Positions 1 to 6,344 of a DNA stretch of 13,341 nt are shown here, piece by piece (position 1 is the first letter of the stretch; each line of letters begins with the position of its first letter). The DNA comes from JBOHNS01 sp050730835 (GTDB lineage: Bacteria; Patescibacteriota; Saccharimonadia; Saccharimonadales; UBA4665). The stretch spans positions 1-13,341 of the forward strand of contig JBOHNS010000022.1 in the NCBI GenBank assembly GCA_050730835.1, read 5' to 3'. Both the position numbers and the translations under genes were made by a program. Below the pieces are notes generated by a model that searched no databases, was not told the origin of the DNA, and was given only the letters and a program-made list of their open reading frames with translations.

Positions 1-1
1 A

Positions 2-94
2 AACAGTCGGTTCATGGACGTACTGGATTACAAAACGCCAGCTGAGTGCCTGGAAAAGCATCGCCAAAAGCCTAAAAACAAAACAACCCGCTAG
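2..94 (+). CDS. IS30-family transposase, C-terminal end (partial)
   Basis: The reading frame is open from the window edge to a TAG at 92-94 and gives about 30 residues. They include LDYKTPAECL, the C-terminal signature of IS30-family DDE transposases (typically LGYKTPxEVF), followed by a basic tail rich in K, R and Q. The rest of the gene, including the DDE core, lies outside the window. The element's right inverted repeat is expected just after the stop. The stretch from about 96 to 121, reading GGTGTTCGGCTTGAGGGCTA, resembles the GGTGTTGCACTTGA-like ends seen in this family, but the other end is not visible to confirm it. The next reading frame starts on the very next base. Confidence 0.75.
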   Translation, partial: NSRFMDVLDYKTPAECLEKHRQKPKNKTTR

Positions 95-763
95 GTGCGG
101 GTGTTCGGCTTGAGGGCTACCGGTAGGTTTCTTTCTTTGGTTGTACCTAATTCAGTGCAAGAGATTGGCAGCCTTGTTTACGATAACGTTAGATTATGGC
201 GTGTCAAAAATCAGGTAAATGTACTGGAAAAAGCTAGTAAGTTAGTAAAAGCACATAACCTTGATGTAGATTCGATTAACTTAAAGATCCTTGTGCCGCT
301 CTTGCAAAATGCTTCACTAGAGGAAGATGATGCGCTGCAAGATAAATGGGCCGCTATGCTAGCCAACGCAGCAACAAAGAATCTGCCTATCGAGATAGCA
401 TTTCCTAAGATACTAGCTGAATTATCAAGTCTAGAAGTAAAGGTACTCGACTGGTTGTATGTTAATAAACAAACTACAAGTATAGATTTGAACACCATAG
501 AACGGCATTTTGAACTAGAAGAAGGTAAGTTAGAAGTACCGGCCGATAATTTTCTGCGGCTCGGTATATGGGAAAGATTTGCTCAATATTCGGGCTATCC
601 AGAAGGAGAGGCTGTGGTTGGGCGCAAAGGAGAGACTTTAGGCTATAACATGATTGAAAATGTCGTTATCGAACCATTTGATGATGAGATATCATTCACT
701 ATTCTGGGTCGCGCCTTTGTCCGTGCTTGTACATTTCCTAAGTTAGAAACCAAAAATGAGTAA
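95..763 (+). CDS. Abi-alpha (DUF4393) abortive-infection family protein, 5' end probably altered by the IS30 insertion
   Basis: A 222-residue protein matching the Abi-alpha/DUF4393 family. Conserved blocks are EIGSLVYDNVRLWRVKNQ (about residues 23-40) and the NASLEEDDALQDKWAAMLAN block (about 72-91, family form SLEDdxLQdxWAxLLANA). Family members are associated with abortive phage infection, but the molecular activity is unknown and no catalytic motif is apparent. The GTG at 95 directly follows the transposase stop. Recognisable homology begins only near residue 12 (about base 128), so the first dozen codons are probably IS-derived and the native N-terminus is lost or replaced. The true start may be a later GTG or TTG. 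The gene overlaps the DUF3800 gene by 8 bases, implying co-transcription and translational coupling. Its base composition is more AT-rich than that of genes further right, consistent with acquisition by transfer. Confidence 0.75.
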   Translation: MRVFGLRATGRFLSLVVPNSVQEIGSLVYDNVRLWRVKNQVNVLEKASKLVKAHNLDVDSINLKILVPLLQNASLEEDDALQDKWAAMLANAATKNLPIEIAFPKILAELSSLEVKVLDWLYVNKQTTSIDLNTIERHFELEEGKLEVPADNFLRLGIWERFAQYSGYPEGEAVVGRKGETLGYNMIENVVIEPFDDEISFTILGRAFVRACTFPKLETKNE

Positions 764-1502
764 ATATCTTTTGTTTTTGGATGAGTCGGGGGATCATGGG
801 CTTAAAACGATTGATCAAAATTTTCCAGTTTTTGCCTTAACCGGGGTCTTATTTTCTGAGGCAAGTTATAACGATGTTTGCAAAAAGATTGATGATTTTA
901 AGCAAAAGTTTTTTCACACGACAGGAGTTATCTTACACAGACGTGATATGCGAAAGTATGAAAGAGGCTTTGAGATCTTGTTCGATTCGAATGTTAAAAA
1001 AAGATTTTATGTTGAGCTTAACAAAATTCTGCAAAGCGCAGACTATAAAATTATTACATCAATTATTAATAAACAAAAACACATCGAGCAGTACGGCAAG
1101 CTGGCGGACGATCCGTACGAAATAGCCCTTACTTTTGTGCTCGAGCGAACACTTTTTGAAGCGGATGAACGACAGGATGCAACAAATATTCATGTAACAA
1201 TTGAAGGTCGTGGCCACAAAGAAGACGCAAAATTAGCCAAACGCTACAATGAATTGCTTTATCGTGGAACCGGAAAAGTGCCAGCAGATAGGCTGCTAAA
1301 TGTTTACGATAAAGAACTGGGGGTGCGCTTAAAAAGAGACAACGATTGTGGCTTACAATTAGCTGATCTTTGTGCTTATCCTATAGCAAGGTTTGTTATG
1401 AATAATACTGAACCAAATCCAGCTTATGAAGTTATAAAAGATAAGATTAGAAAGGGGCCAAAAGGTGTTATTGGTTACGGCGTTAAGATATTTCCTAGAT
1501 AA
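756..1502 (+). CDS. DUF3800 family protein
   Basis: A 248-residue protein with DUF3800 landmarks: an N-terminal beta strand ending in LFLDESGDHG (D9, E10), a mid-protein LHRRD (H61), an acidic strand VTIEGRG (E150) and the C-terminal LQLADLCAY helix (D204). DUF3800 is an uncharacterised family often found in defence islands and mobile elements. The spacing of strand-borne acidic residues suggests an RNase H-like metal-binding fold, so a nuclease role is possible but is inference. Length is normal, and ATG 756 lies inside the end of the Abi-alpha gene (8-base overlap). The pair looks like a two-gene operon. A minus-strand terminator and putative small RNA lie immediately downstream, converging on this gene. 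Confidence 0.75.
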   Translation: MSKYLLFLDESGDHGLKTIDQNFPVFALTGVLFSEASYNDVCKKIDDFKQKFFHTTGVILHRRDMRKYERGFEILFDSNVKKRFYVELNKILQSADYKIITSIINKQKHIEQYGKLADDPYEIALTFVLERTLFEADERQDATNIHVTIEGRGHKEDAKLAKRYNELLYRGTGKVPADRLLNVYDKELGVRLKRDNDCGLQLADLCAYPIARFVMNNTEPNPAYEVIKDKIRKGPKGVIGYGVKIFPR

Positions 1503-1526
1503 AACAAAAAGCCTCCTAACGGAGAC
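1501..1526 (-). terminator. Intrinsic terminator for a minus-strand transcript
   Basis: On the minus strand GTCTCC-GTTA-GGAGGC forms a 6-bp stem (one G-U pair) with a tetraloop. It is followed directly by TTTTTGTTTT (positions 1510 down to 1501). On the plus strand there is no U-tract after the stem, so it serves mainly the minus direction. Confidence 0.6.
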
Positions 1527-1568
1527 CTTATGCCGATCGGGGACACCCCGGTCCGCATACATAATAAC
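1505..1568 (-). ncRNA. Putative small RNA of about 65 nt with two hairpins
   Basis: This minus-strand segment lies between a sigma70-like promoter and an intrinsic terminator and has no convincing ORF. Its central hairpin pairs 1555-1559 with 1529-1533 (TATGC/GCATA), has a C-C mismatch, then pairs 1546-1553 with 1535-1542 (8 bp with one wobble) around a 3-base loop. The terminator stem follows. The start site is estimated 7 bases beyond the -10 box, at about 1568. No Rfam family was recognised. It ends just beyond the 3' end of the DUF3800 gene, so it could be a regulator, the RNA part of the adjacent module, or the end of an unrelated mobile unit. Confidence 0.45.
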
Positions 1569-1574
1569 ATTATT

Positions 1575-1604
1575 CTTATACAATTTTCAATATATATCTG
1601 TCAA
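1575..1604 (-). promoter_or_regulatory. Sigma70-like promoter for the minus-strand small RNA
   Basis: Read on the minus strand, a perfect TTGACA (1604-1599) is followed after 18 bases by TATAAG (1580-1575). It points to the hairpin and terminator at 1559-1501 with no gene between, so it is one of the clearest promoters in the window. Confidence 0.55.
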
Positions 1605-1624
1605 TAGACACGGACAAGCATAAA

Positions 1625-1641
1625 CATTATGGAACTTAAAG
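1625..1641 (+). repeat. Near-identical copy of the res start region (copy 1 of 2)
   Basis: CATTATGGAACTTAAAG at 1625-1641 matches CATTATGGAGCTTAAAG at 1889-1905 in 16 of 17 bases. The copies lie 264 bases apart in the same orientation. The second copy contains the res start codon. Confidence 0.6.
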
Positions 1642-1888
1642 TTAATAAAAACTACTATGGCCCGAAACATCCTCTAACAAAAGGTAATAAAATAGTATGA
1701 AGATGCAAAAAGACCCATATTATTCTAAGAAGGATACCCTTCCATGGCATGAAGCCAGCTTTCAAATAATACAGGTCTTTGTGCAGAAAAACATTGTAAA
1801 TGTTCTACGTACAATTATATTTATTGAGGTAAATAAGTCAATACTTTTTAATAGATTAGCTGTACGCGCGACAGGGGTGGCAGGATAG
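1629..1888 (+). other. Gap before res: micro-ORFs and a duplicated res start context
   Basis: No recognisable gene is seen here. A 23-codon reading frame (1629-1700) starts with MELK, as the res gene does. Its stop shares an ATGA with a 63-codon frame (1697-1888), which ends four bases before the res ATG. The 63-residue product (starting MKMQKDPYYSKKD) resembles no family I know, has low-complexity composition and may be non-coding. The tight ATGA overlap and short spacing to res are the only arguments for translation. The segment is AT-rich. Confidence 0.3.
1794..1821 (+). promoter_or_regulatory. Weak candidate promoter for res
   Basis: TTGTAA (1794-1799), a 16-base spacer and TATATT (1816-1821) lie 71 bases ahead of the res ATG. 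The surrounding AT-rich sequence makes chance matches likely, so this is only a candidate. Confidence 0.25.
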
Positions 1889-1892
1889 CATT

Positions 1893-4388
1893 ATGGAGCT
1901 TAAAGATTATCAGCAAACGGCGTTAACTCGAGTTAAAAGTTATTTGGAACTTTTGGCTACGGAAAAAGATTCTGGAAATGTGCGGCACGCTAGCGAAGAT
2001 GCTTGGGAGCAACTTTTTGGTGCGCGGAGTTACCAGGAAAAGCGCAATGGGCTTGGGCGGGATTTGCCGGCATTTTGTTTGAAGATTCCTACTGGCGGCG
2101 GCAAAACCTTGCTAGCGGTTAAGACGATTGATCTTATCAATACTTATTATGTTAAGAAACAGACTGGTTTGGTGTTGTGGATTGTGCCGACTAAGCAGAT
2201 TTATCAGCAAACTTTGCAAAATTTGCGTAACCGCGAGCATGCGTATCGGCAGCAGCTGGATATTGCCAGCGCTGGCAAAACTATTATTATGGAGCGGACC
2301 GATCGGCTGGCGCCAGAAGACGTGGCGGAAAATCTGGTGGTTATGATTTTGATGTTGCCGGCCGCGAACCGCGTTACCAAAGATCAGCTGCGTATGTTTC
2401 GCGACAATGGAGCTTTTCAGGATTTCTTTCCGGACGATGACCATTTGCAAGATCACGTCAACTTGCTGGAAAAAGTGCCGAATCTTGATACGTTTAGCGA
2501 CCAGGGAAGTTTGTTTGATAAGCAAGTTAAAACATCACTCGGTAACGTTTTGATGCTACTTCAGCCAGTTGTGATTCTTGATGAAAGCCACAAAGCCTAT
2601 AGCGAAGGCGCTAAACAGACGCTGTACGGATTTAACCCGTCAATTATTTGCGAGCTAAGCGCCACGCCGCCAGCCGAGAGTAACGTGCTGGTAGACATTT
2701 CCGGTCGGCAACTCTGGGACGAAGACATGATAAAGCTGGATTTGCATCTCATAAACAAAGACGAGTTGGACTGGAAGCCGACTCTGCTGGAATCTGTCGA
2801 AAAGCTTAATCAACTAGACGCAAAAGCTAAAGATTATGAGGCCGAAACCAACATTTACATTCGCCCGATTATGGTGATTCAGGTGGAACGAACTGGCAAA
2901 GACCAGCGCGACGGTTTGCACATTCATTCCGAAGACGTGCGCGAGCATCTGATAAATATTGTTGGTATTCCGGCCGATCAAGTGGCCGTAAAAACCAGCG
3001 AAACAGACGAGCTGAAACATTTAGCAAACGACGAGCTGCTTTCGAAAGATTGCCCGATCCGGTTTATCATCACCAAGCAGGCACTGCAAGAAGGCTGGGA
3101 TTGCCCGTTCGCCTACGTGTTGACGATTTTGAATAATCCGCGTTCGCAAACCGCCTTAACGCAATTAGTCGGACGGATTTTGCGCCAGCCATTTGCCAGA
3201 AAAACTGGCGTAACTGAACTCGACGAAAGTTATGTTTACGCCTATCAGCGAACAACTGGCGAGCTAGTACAGTCCATTACGCAAGGTTTTGAAAAAGAAG
3301 GTTTGGGTGATTTGAAAAATAAAGTCGTCGCTAGTGACGGCAAAGACACGCCAGAAGCCACCGCGCAAAAAGTATCCGTGCGGCCGGCATTTCAAAAAGC
3401 CGCAAGTGAAATTTTGCTGCCAATGTTTGTAGTTGATCATCCAAAATGGCGGCCCGTAAACTACGAAATAGACATCGCTGCAAATATTACCTGGGATGAC
3501 GTCGATTTGTCGCCGTTATACGATTTGGCGCTTGTCAAACAACAAGACACCGGCAAAGACGTATCAATAGGTTTTAGCGAAGATGGCGAGCGTCTTTTTG
3601 GTAGTCATGGTTTTGAACTCATTCAAAAAGGTGGATTCGAGCCAAAGCCGGAATTCATGGCCCGGCATTTATTGGAAACTGTACCGAACCCGTGGCAAGC
3701 GTATGAAATCAGCCAGGACATTCTTGATAAATTACTTGCCAAAAGCTCAAAAGAAAAAGTGATTGATAATTTTGTGTACATAATCCAAAAAACCTTGGAT
3801 CATCTGGAGAATGAGCGTGATAGATTAGCCCAAAAAGTTTTCAATGACATGATTGCCAGCGATACAATGCGATTTATCGTAGCGAAAAAAGCTGCCTATA
3901 AATTTCCGAAAACGAGGGAAATAGAAACCAGCAATCCGCTGATGAAATCGGACCGATCTAACTTTGTCCAGAAAAGTTTGTTTGAGCGCGAGCCAGCAGA
4001 TGAGTTTGACGGCACGGAAAAATCTGTTGCCTGGTTTCTGGACGACCAGCAGAAGCTTTTCTTTTGGCTAAGAAACATTGATCGCAAAAAAGAAAGTTAT
4101 TATTTACAAGGCTGGCGCAAAAATAAGGTTTACCCGGACTTTTTGTTTACGGTGGACGATGACGGGGACAGTAAAATTGATAAAGTTTATGTAGCAGAAG
4201 TAAAGGGCGAGCAGCTAAAAGGCTCGGATGACACGGAATATAAGGAGCACCTTTTGGAATTATGTAACAACCTAGCTGAACAAAAAGAATTTAACGAGCT
4301 AGCGCTAGAAATGAAGGGCAGGAAAGTAAAATTTCAGATGCTATATCAAAGTGAATGGCGACAGAAACTTAGTGAAATACTTTCATAA
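1893..4388 (+). CDS. Type III restriction Res-like DEAD/DEAH helicase with C-terminal PD-(D/E)xK nuclease
   Basis: An 831-residue superfamily 2 translocase of the type III Res subunit kind. Visible motifs are the Q-like start LKDYQ (3-7), Walker A PTGGGKT (66-72), Walker B DESH (230-233), motif III SATPP (256-260) and the Res-type motif V QEGWDCP (399-405). Next come QLVGRILRQP (motif VI) and a C-terminal nuclease core with YPDF (747-750) and EVK (769-771). All expected ATPase and nuclease residues are present, so the enzyme looks intact. Res subunits translocate on DNA and cut only together with a Mod methyltransferase that recognises the site. No mod gene lies on either side here. It may use a distant Mod or act as a solitary helicase-nuclease defence protein. 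Length is at the short end for Res. A weak AGGAT lies upstream of the ATG, whose MELKDYQ start fits the family. Confidence 0.85.
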   Translation: MELKDYQQTALTRVKSYLELLATEKDSGNVRHASEDAWEQLFGARSYQEKRNGLGRDLPAFCLKIPTGGGKTLLAVKTIDLINTYYVKKQTGLVLWIVPTKQIYQQTLQNLRNREHAYRQQLDIASAGKTIIMERTDRLAPEDVAENLVVMILMLPAANRVTKDQLRMFRDNGAFQDFFPDDDHLQDHVNLLEKVPNLDTFSDQGSLFDKQVKTSLGNVLMLLQPVVILDESHKAYSEGAKQTLYGFNPSIICELSATPPAESNVLVDISGRQLWDEDMIKLDLHLINKDELDWKPTLLESVEKLNQLDAKAKDYEAETNIYIRPIMVIQVERTGKDQRDGLHIHSEDVREHLINIVGIPADQVAVKTSETDELKHLANDELLSKDCPIRFIITKQALQEGWDCPFAYVLTILNNPRSQTALTQLVGRILRQPFARKTGVTELDESYVYAYQRTTGELVQSITQGFEKEGLGDLKNKVVASDGKDTPEATAQKVSVRPAFQKAASEILLPMFVVDHPKWRPVNYEIDIAANITWDDVDLSPLYDLALVKQQDTGKDVSIGFSEDGERLFGSHGFELIQKGGFEPKPEFMARHLLETVPNPWQAYEISQDILDKLLAKSSKEKVIDNFVYIIQKTLDHLENERDRLAQKVFNDMIASDTMRFIVAKKAAYKFPKTREIETSNPLMKSDRSNFVQKSLFEREPADEFDGTEKSVAWFLDDQQKLFFWLRNIDRKKESYYLQGWRKNKVYPDFLFTVDDDGDSKIDKVYVAEVKGEQLKGSDDTEYKEHLLELCNNLAEQKEFNELALEMKGRKVKFQMLYQSEWRQKLSEILS

Positions 4389-4401
4389 TTGCTTAAATTC
4401 T

Positions 4402-4474
4402 AGCCGACGCGGAACGTAAACTTCCGCTATGAACCTCCGATAATCCCCACCATATACGTCTTTGGCGGCTCGCT
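4402..4474 (-). ncRNA. Possible structured small RNA, antisense-oriented after res
   Basis: Downstream of a strong minus-strand promoter, the sequence from about 4474 to 4402 can fold with a closing stem AGCCG (4470-4466) with CGGCT (4406-4402). An internal hairpin has a perfect 6-bp stem GCGGAA/TTCCGC (4427-4422 with 4414-4409) and a 7-base loop. There is no ORF of note and no clear intrinsic terminator, so the transcript might run on antisense into the end of res. I recognise no RNA family. The 7-base-loop hairpin looks tRNA-like in size but lacks tRNA consensus loops. Confidence 0.3.
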
Positions 4475-4480
4475 AGCTTT

Positions 4481-4508
4481 ATTATAACTAAGGGCTGTTA
4501 AATATCAA
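4481..4508 (-). promoter_or_regulatory. Sigma70-like promoter directed at the res 3' end
   Basis: On the minus strand TTGATA (4508-4503), a 16-base spacer and a perfect TATAAT (4486-4481) point back towards res. No minus-strand gene follows, so it probably drives a small or antisense RNA. Confidence 0.5.
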
Positions 4509-4542
4509 GGTCATTTTTGTAATATTTTTTACCACGAGTTGT

Positions 4543-4590
4543 TTGATTTTGGAGTTTAATAGGAGTATACTTGGCAGTAAGTTGAAAGGA
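4543..4590 (+). promoter_or_regulatory. Promoter and ribosome binding site of the panA-panT operon
   Basis: TTGATT (4543-4548) and TATACT (4566-4571) are separated by 17 bases. An AAAGGA (4585-4590) sits 7 bases before ATG 4598. Panacea and XRE antitoxins commonly repress their own promoter, so operator sites may lie here, but no clear palindrome was identified. Confidence 0.5.
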
Positions 4591-4597
4591 TTAAAAG

Positions 4598-5314
4598 ATG
4601 AATAATATTGGTAAAAATTTGGAGCGGGCGCGGTTGGCACGGGGTTATAGTTTGGAGCAGGTGGCTAAGGTGGCTCATTTGAGCCGGCAAACTTATGCTT
4701 TGGTAGAGGCTGGTAAGCGCGATATTACGCTTACCCAGGCGGAGGCTTTGGCGGCTATGTTGCGCACTAGTATTGACGAATTGCGGGGCGCGCCAGACGG
4801 TGTGTCGTCTTTTTCTGACGCGCAGTCTTCACTGGAAAAGTATAAGCAAATGATATTGAACGCCATACAATTTGGCGCCGACAAAGACGGTAAAATTACT
4901 AAAACCAAGCTGGCGAAACTTATTTATTTGTCGGATTTTACCTGGTATTACAACCAATTAAAACCTATGAGCGGCATGAGTTACCGCAAGTTGCCGCGCG
5001 GGCCGGTGCCGGACATTTATTTCCGCGCGCTTGACGAGCTGGAAGAGGACGGAGCTGTCAACCGGGCCGAAAAAGGCCGGTCGATTCTGCTGCAACTGGC
5101 CGAATCGGGCGAGGCGCCGGCTAGCCGGCTTTCCAAACAAGAAAAAGCCACGATTGGCCGGATCGCGAAAGCTTGGCGCGGCAAGCAAACCCAGGAGATT
5201 GTCGATTTTACGCATACGCAGCTGCCGTGGCAAATCTGCCGGGAAGGCGAAATTATACCTTACGGCTTGATTACCCAGGAAGAACCTGACCACGTCGATG
5301 GAACAAAACTATAG
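4598..5314 (+). CDS. panA: XRE-Panacea (DUF4065/SocA-like) antitoxin
   Basis: A 238-residue two-domain protein. Residues about 4-62 form an XRE/Cro-type helix-turn-helix (LARGYSLEQVAKVAHLSRQTYALVEAGKR). After a linker, residues about 82-215 form a Panacea domain, with its hallmark KTKLAKLIYLSDF (102-114) and the RGPVPDIYFRAL segment (134-145). Panacea domains (DUF4065, including SocA) are antitoxin domains that pair with many unrelated toxins in PanAT systems. When fused to a helix-turn-helix they are also likely autorepressors. The gene overlaps the next gene by 17 bases, as expected for a toxin-antitoxin operon, and has its own promoter and ribosome binding site. Assignment to the PanA type is strong. 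The neutralising mechanism here is inferred from the family. Confidence 0.85.
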   Translation: MNNIGKNLERARLARGYSLEQVAKVAHLSRQTYALVEAGKRDITLTQAEALAAMLRTSIDELRGAPDGVSSFSDAQSSLEKYKQMILNAIQFGADKDGKITKTKLAKLIYLSDFTWYYNQLKPMSGMSYRKLPRGPVPDIYFRALDELEEDGAVNRAEKGRSILLQLAESGEAPASRLSKQEKATIGRIAKAWRGKQTQEIVDFTHTQLPWQICREGEIIPYGLITQEEPDHVDGTKL

Positions 5315-5696
5315 CATTGAATTTGATATTTTTTGCGAACGGCATTACGTAAAATCGTTCGAAAAGAAGTATAAGTCGGCCTGGCCGCCGACCCGGCAAG
5401 ATATCGAGGATGTTTGCAGGCGCATAGACAAAATGCTGGAGTATCAGCGAGCCGACTTAATTTATAGCGTCGGAAATTATAAACTCGTGAAATTGGATTT
5501 TGCGGTCGAGGGCACCAAACTGTCGCCAAAAAGCTCTGGCAACCGCTGCATTTTATTGGTTGATGAAGATTTTCGTACAATTAAAATCCTGCTGGTTTAT
5601 TCCAAAAACGACATTGCCAGCCCTAACAAAACTCAAAAATGGCAGGCGATTATCAAGAAACAATTTCCTGAACTCAGCGGAATTTTTAATTTGTAA
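5298..5696 (+). CDS. panT: Putative toxin of a PanAT pair, RelE/HigB-like
   Basis: A 132-residue basic protein encoded directly after and overlapping the Panacea antitoxin. Its C-terminal half has a RelE/HigB-like strand pattern: YKLVKLDF (61-68), GNRCILLVDE (81-90) and IKILLVYSKND (95-105), preceded by an alpha-helical N-terminus. RelE-family toxins cut mRNA on the ribosome or inhibit gyrase (ParE). Which activity applies cannot be told. The canonical RelE catalytic residues are not obvious, so the fold call is tentative, while the toxin role rests on gene order and overlap. ATG 5298 lies inside panA, allowing translational coupling and excess antitoxin. No intrinsic terminator is seen after it. 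Confidence 0.6.
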   Translation: MEQNYSIEFDIFCERHYVKSFEKKYKSAWPPTRQDIEDVCRRIDKMLEYQRADLIYSVGNYKLVKLDFAVEGTKLSPKSSGNRCILLVDEDFRTIKILLVYSKNDIASPNKTQKWQAIIKKQFPELSGIFNL

Positions 5697-5746
5697 AAGA
5701 TAGAAAATTGTGCGGATTTATACGGCATAATAGTTTGTTTGGCGTG

Positions 5747-5773
5747 TATAATTGGCGGGATTAAGTAGGAGGA
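5747..5773 (+). promoter_or_regulatory. -10 box and strong Shine-Dalgarno for the DinB-like gene
   Basis: TATAAT (5747-5752) has no good -35 match. AGGAGGA (5767-5773) lies 4 bases before ATG 5778. This near-perfect ribosome binding site contrasts with neighbouring genes that have none. Confidence 0.55.
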
Positions 5774-5777
5774 TTTT

Positions 5778-6281
5778 ATGCTGGCTAATGATTTGTTGAT
5801 TGATGTTTTTGGGCGGGTTAGAGATGGCGTGAATCGGTCGGTGGAGGGTTTGAGTGAGGATGATTTGGCTTTTCGGCCGGATGACAAGGCTAATTCTATT
5901 GCCTGGTTGGTTTGGCATTTGGCGCGGGTGCAGGACAATCATATTGCCGGCGCGGCTCAAGCCGAGCAAGTTTGGGTGAAAGATGGATGGAGCGAAAAGT
6001 TTGGCTTGCCGTTTGAGCGAATGGCTACGGGCTATGGGCAGGCTAGCGATGATGTGGCGGCGGTTAGGGCTAGTGAGGAACTGCTAGGCGGTTATTACGA
6101 CGCGGTTTATGACCAAACGCAAGAATATTTAAAATCGCTCAACGAAGACGATTACTCAAAAGTGATTGACGAAAATTGGGATCCGCCGGTTATGCTCGCC
6201 GTGCGTTTGGTTAGCGTGGCTAGCGATACTTTGCAACACGCTGGCCAAGCTGGCTATGTGCGCGGGCTTTTTAGTCGATAA
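5778..6281 (+). CDS. DinB/DUF664-like metal-binding four-helix protein
   Basis: A 167-residue, mostly helical protein resembling the DinB superfamily. The signature is NSIAWLVWHLARVQDNHI (39-56) in helix 2, giving H47 and H55, and a C-terminal helix TLQHAGQAGYVRG (151-163), giving H154. The three histidines could form the usual metal triad. Family members include thiol-dependent S-transferases (bacillithiol and mycothiol enzymes) and damage-inducible DinB proteins of unknown function. The substrate cannot be inferred here. The start is fixed by a strong AGGAGGA. The gene seems monocistronic. Confidence 0.7.
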   Translation: MLANDLLIDVFGRVRDGVNRSVEGLSEDDLAFRPDDKANSIAWLVWHLARVQDNHIAGAAQAEQVWVKDGWSEKFGLPFERMATGYGQASDDVAAVRASEELLGGYYDAVYDQTQEYLKSLNEDDYSKVIDENWDPPVMLAVRLVSVASDTLQHAGQAGYVRGLFSR

Positions 6282-6318
6282 TTTTTGGCTTATTAATTTT
6301 TGGCTAATATTTTTTGGC
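6279..6318 (+). repeat. Threefold imperfect tandem TAATTTTTGGC repeat
   Basis: TAATTTTTGGCT occurs exactly at 6279-6290 and 6294-6305. A degenerate third copy, TAATATTTTTTGGC, follows at 6305-6318. The first copy includes the stop codon of the DinB-like gene, and the last runs up to the promoter of the DUF2177 gene. Confidence 0.55.
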
Positions 6319-6336
6319 GCTGAAACGCGCTATAAT
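6317..6336 (+). promoter_or_regulatory. -10 box of the DUF2177 gene with an abutting GCGC palindrome
   Basis: A perfect TATAAT (6331-6336) ends 8 bases before ATG 6345, so the mRNA would start at or next to the start codon. There is no Shine-Dalgarno. GCGC-TGAAAC-GCGC (6317-6330) directly abuts the -10 box and is placed where a regulator could block it. The -35 region is weak. Confidence 0.5.
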
Positions 6337-6344
6337 TATTATTA

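Noticed and set aside
1359..1583. Minus-strand 74-codon frame over the end of DUF3800
   Set aside because: It is a shadow of the DUF3800 gene and of the hairpin and terminator. It has no ribosome binding site and no family resemblance.
4402..4474. tRNA-like hairpin with a 5-6 bp stem and 7-base loop
   Set aside because: The loop matches neither the T-loop nor a normal anticodon loop, and no D-arm or 7-bp acceptor stem forms.
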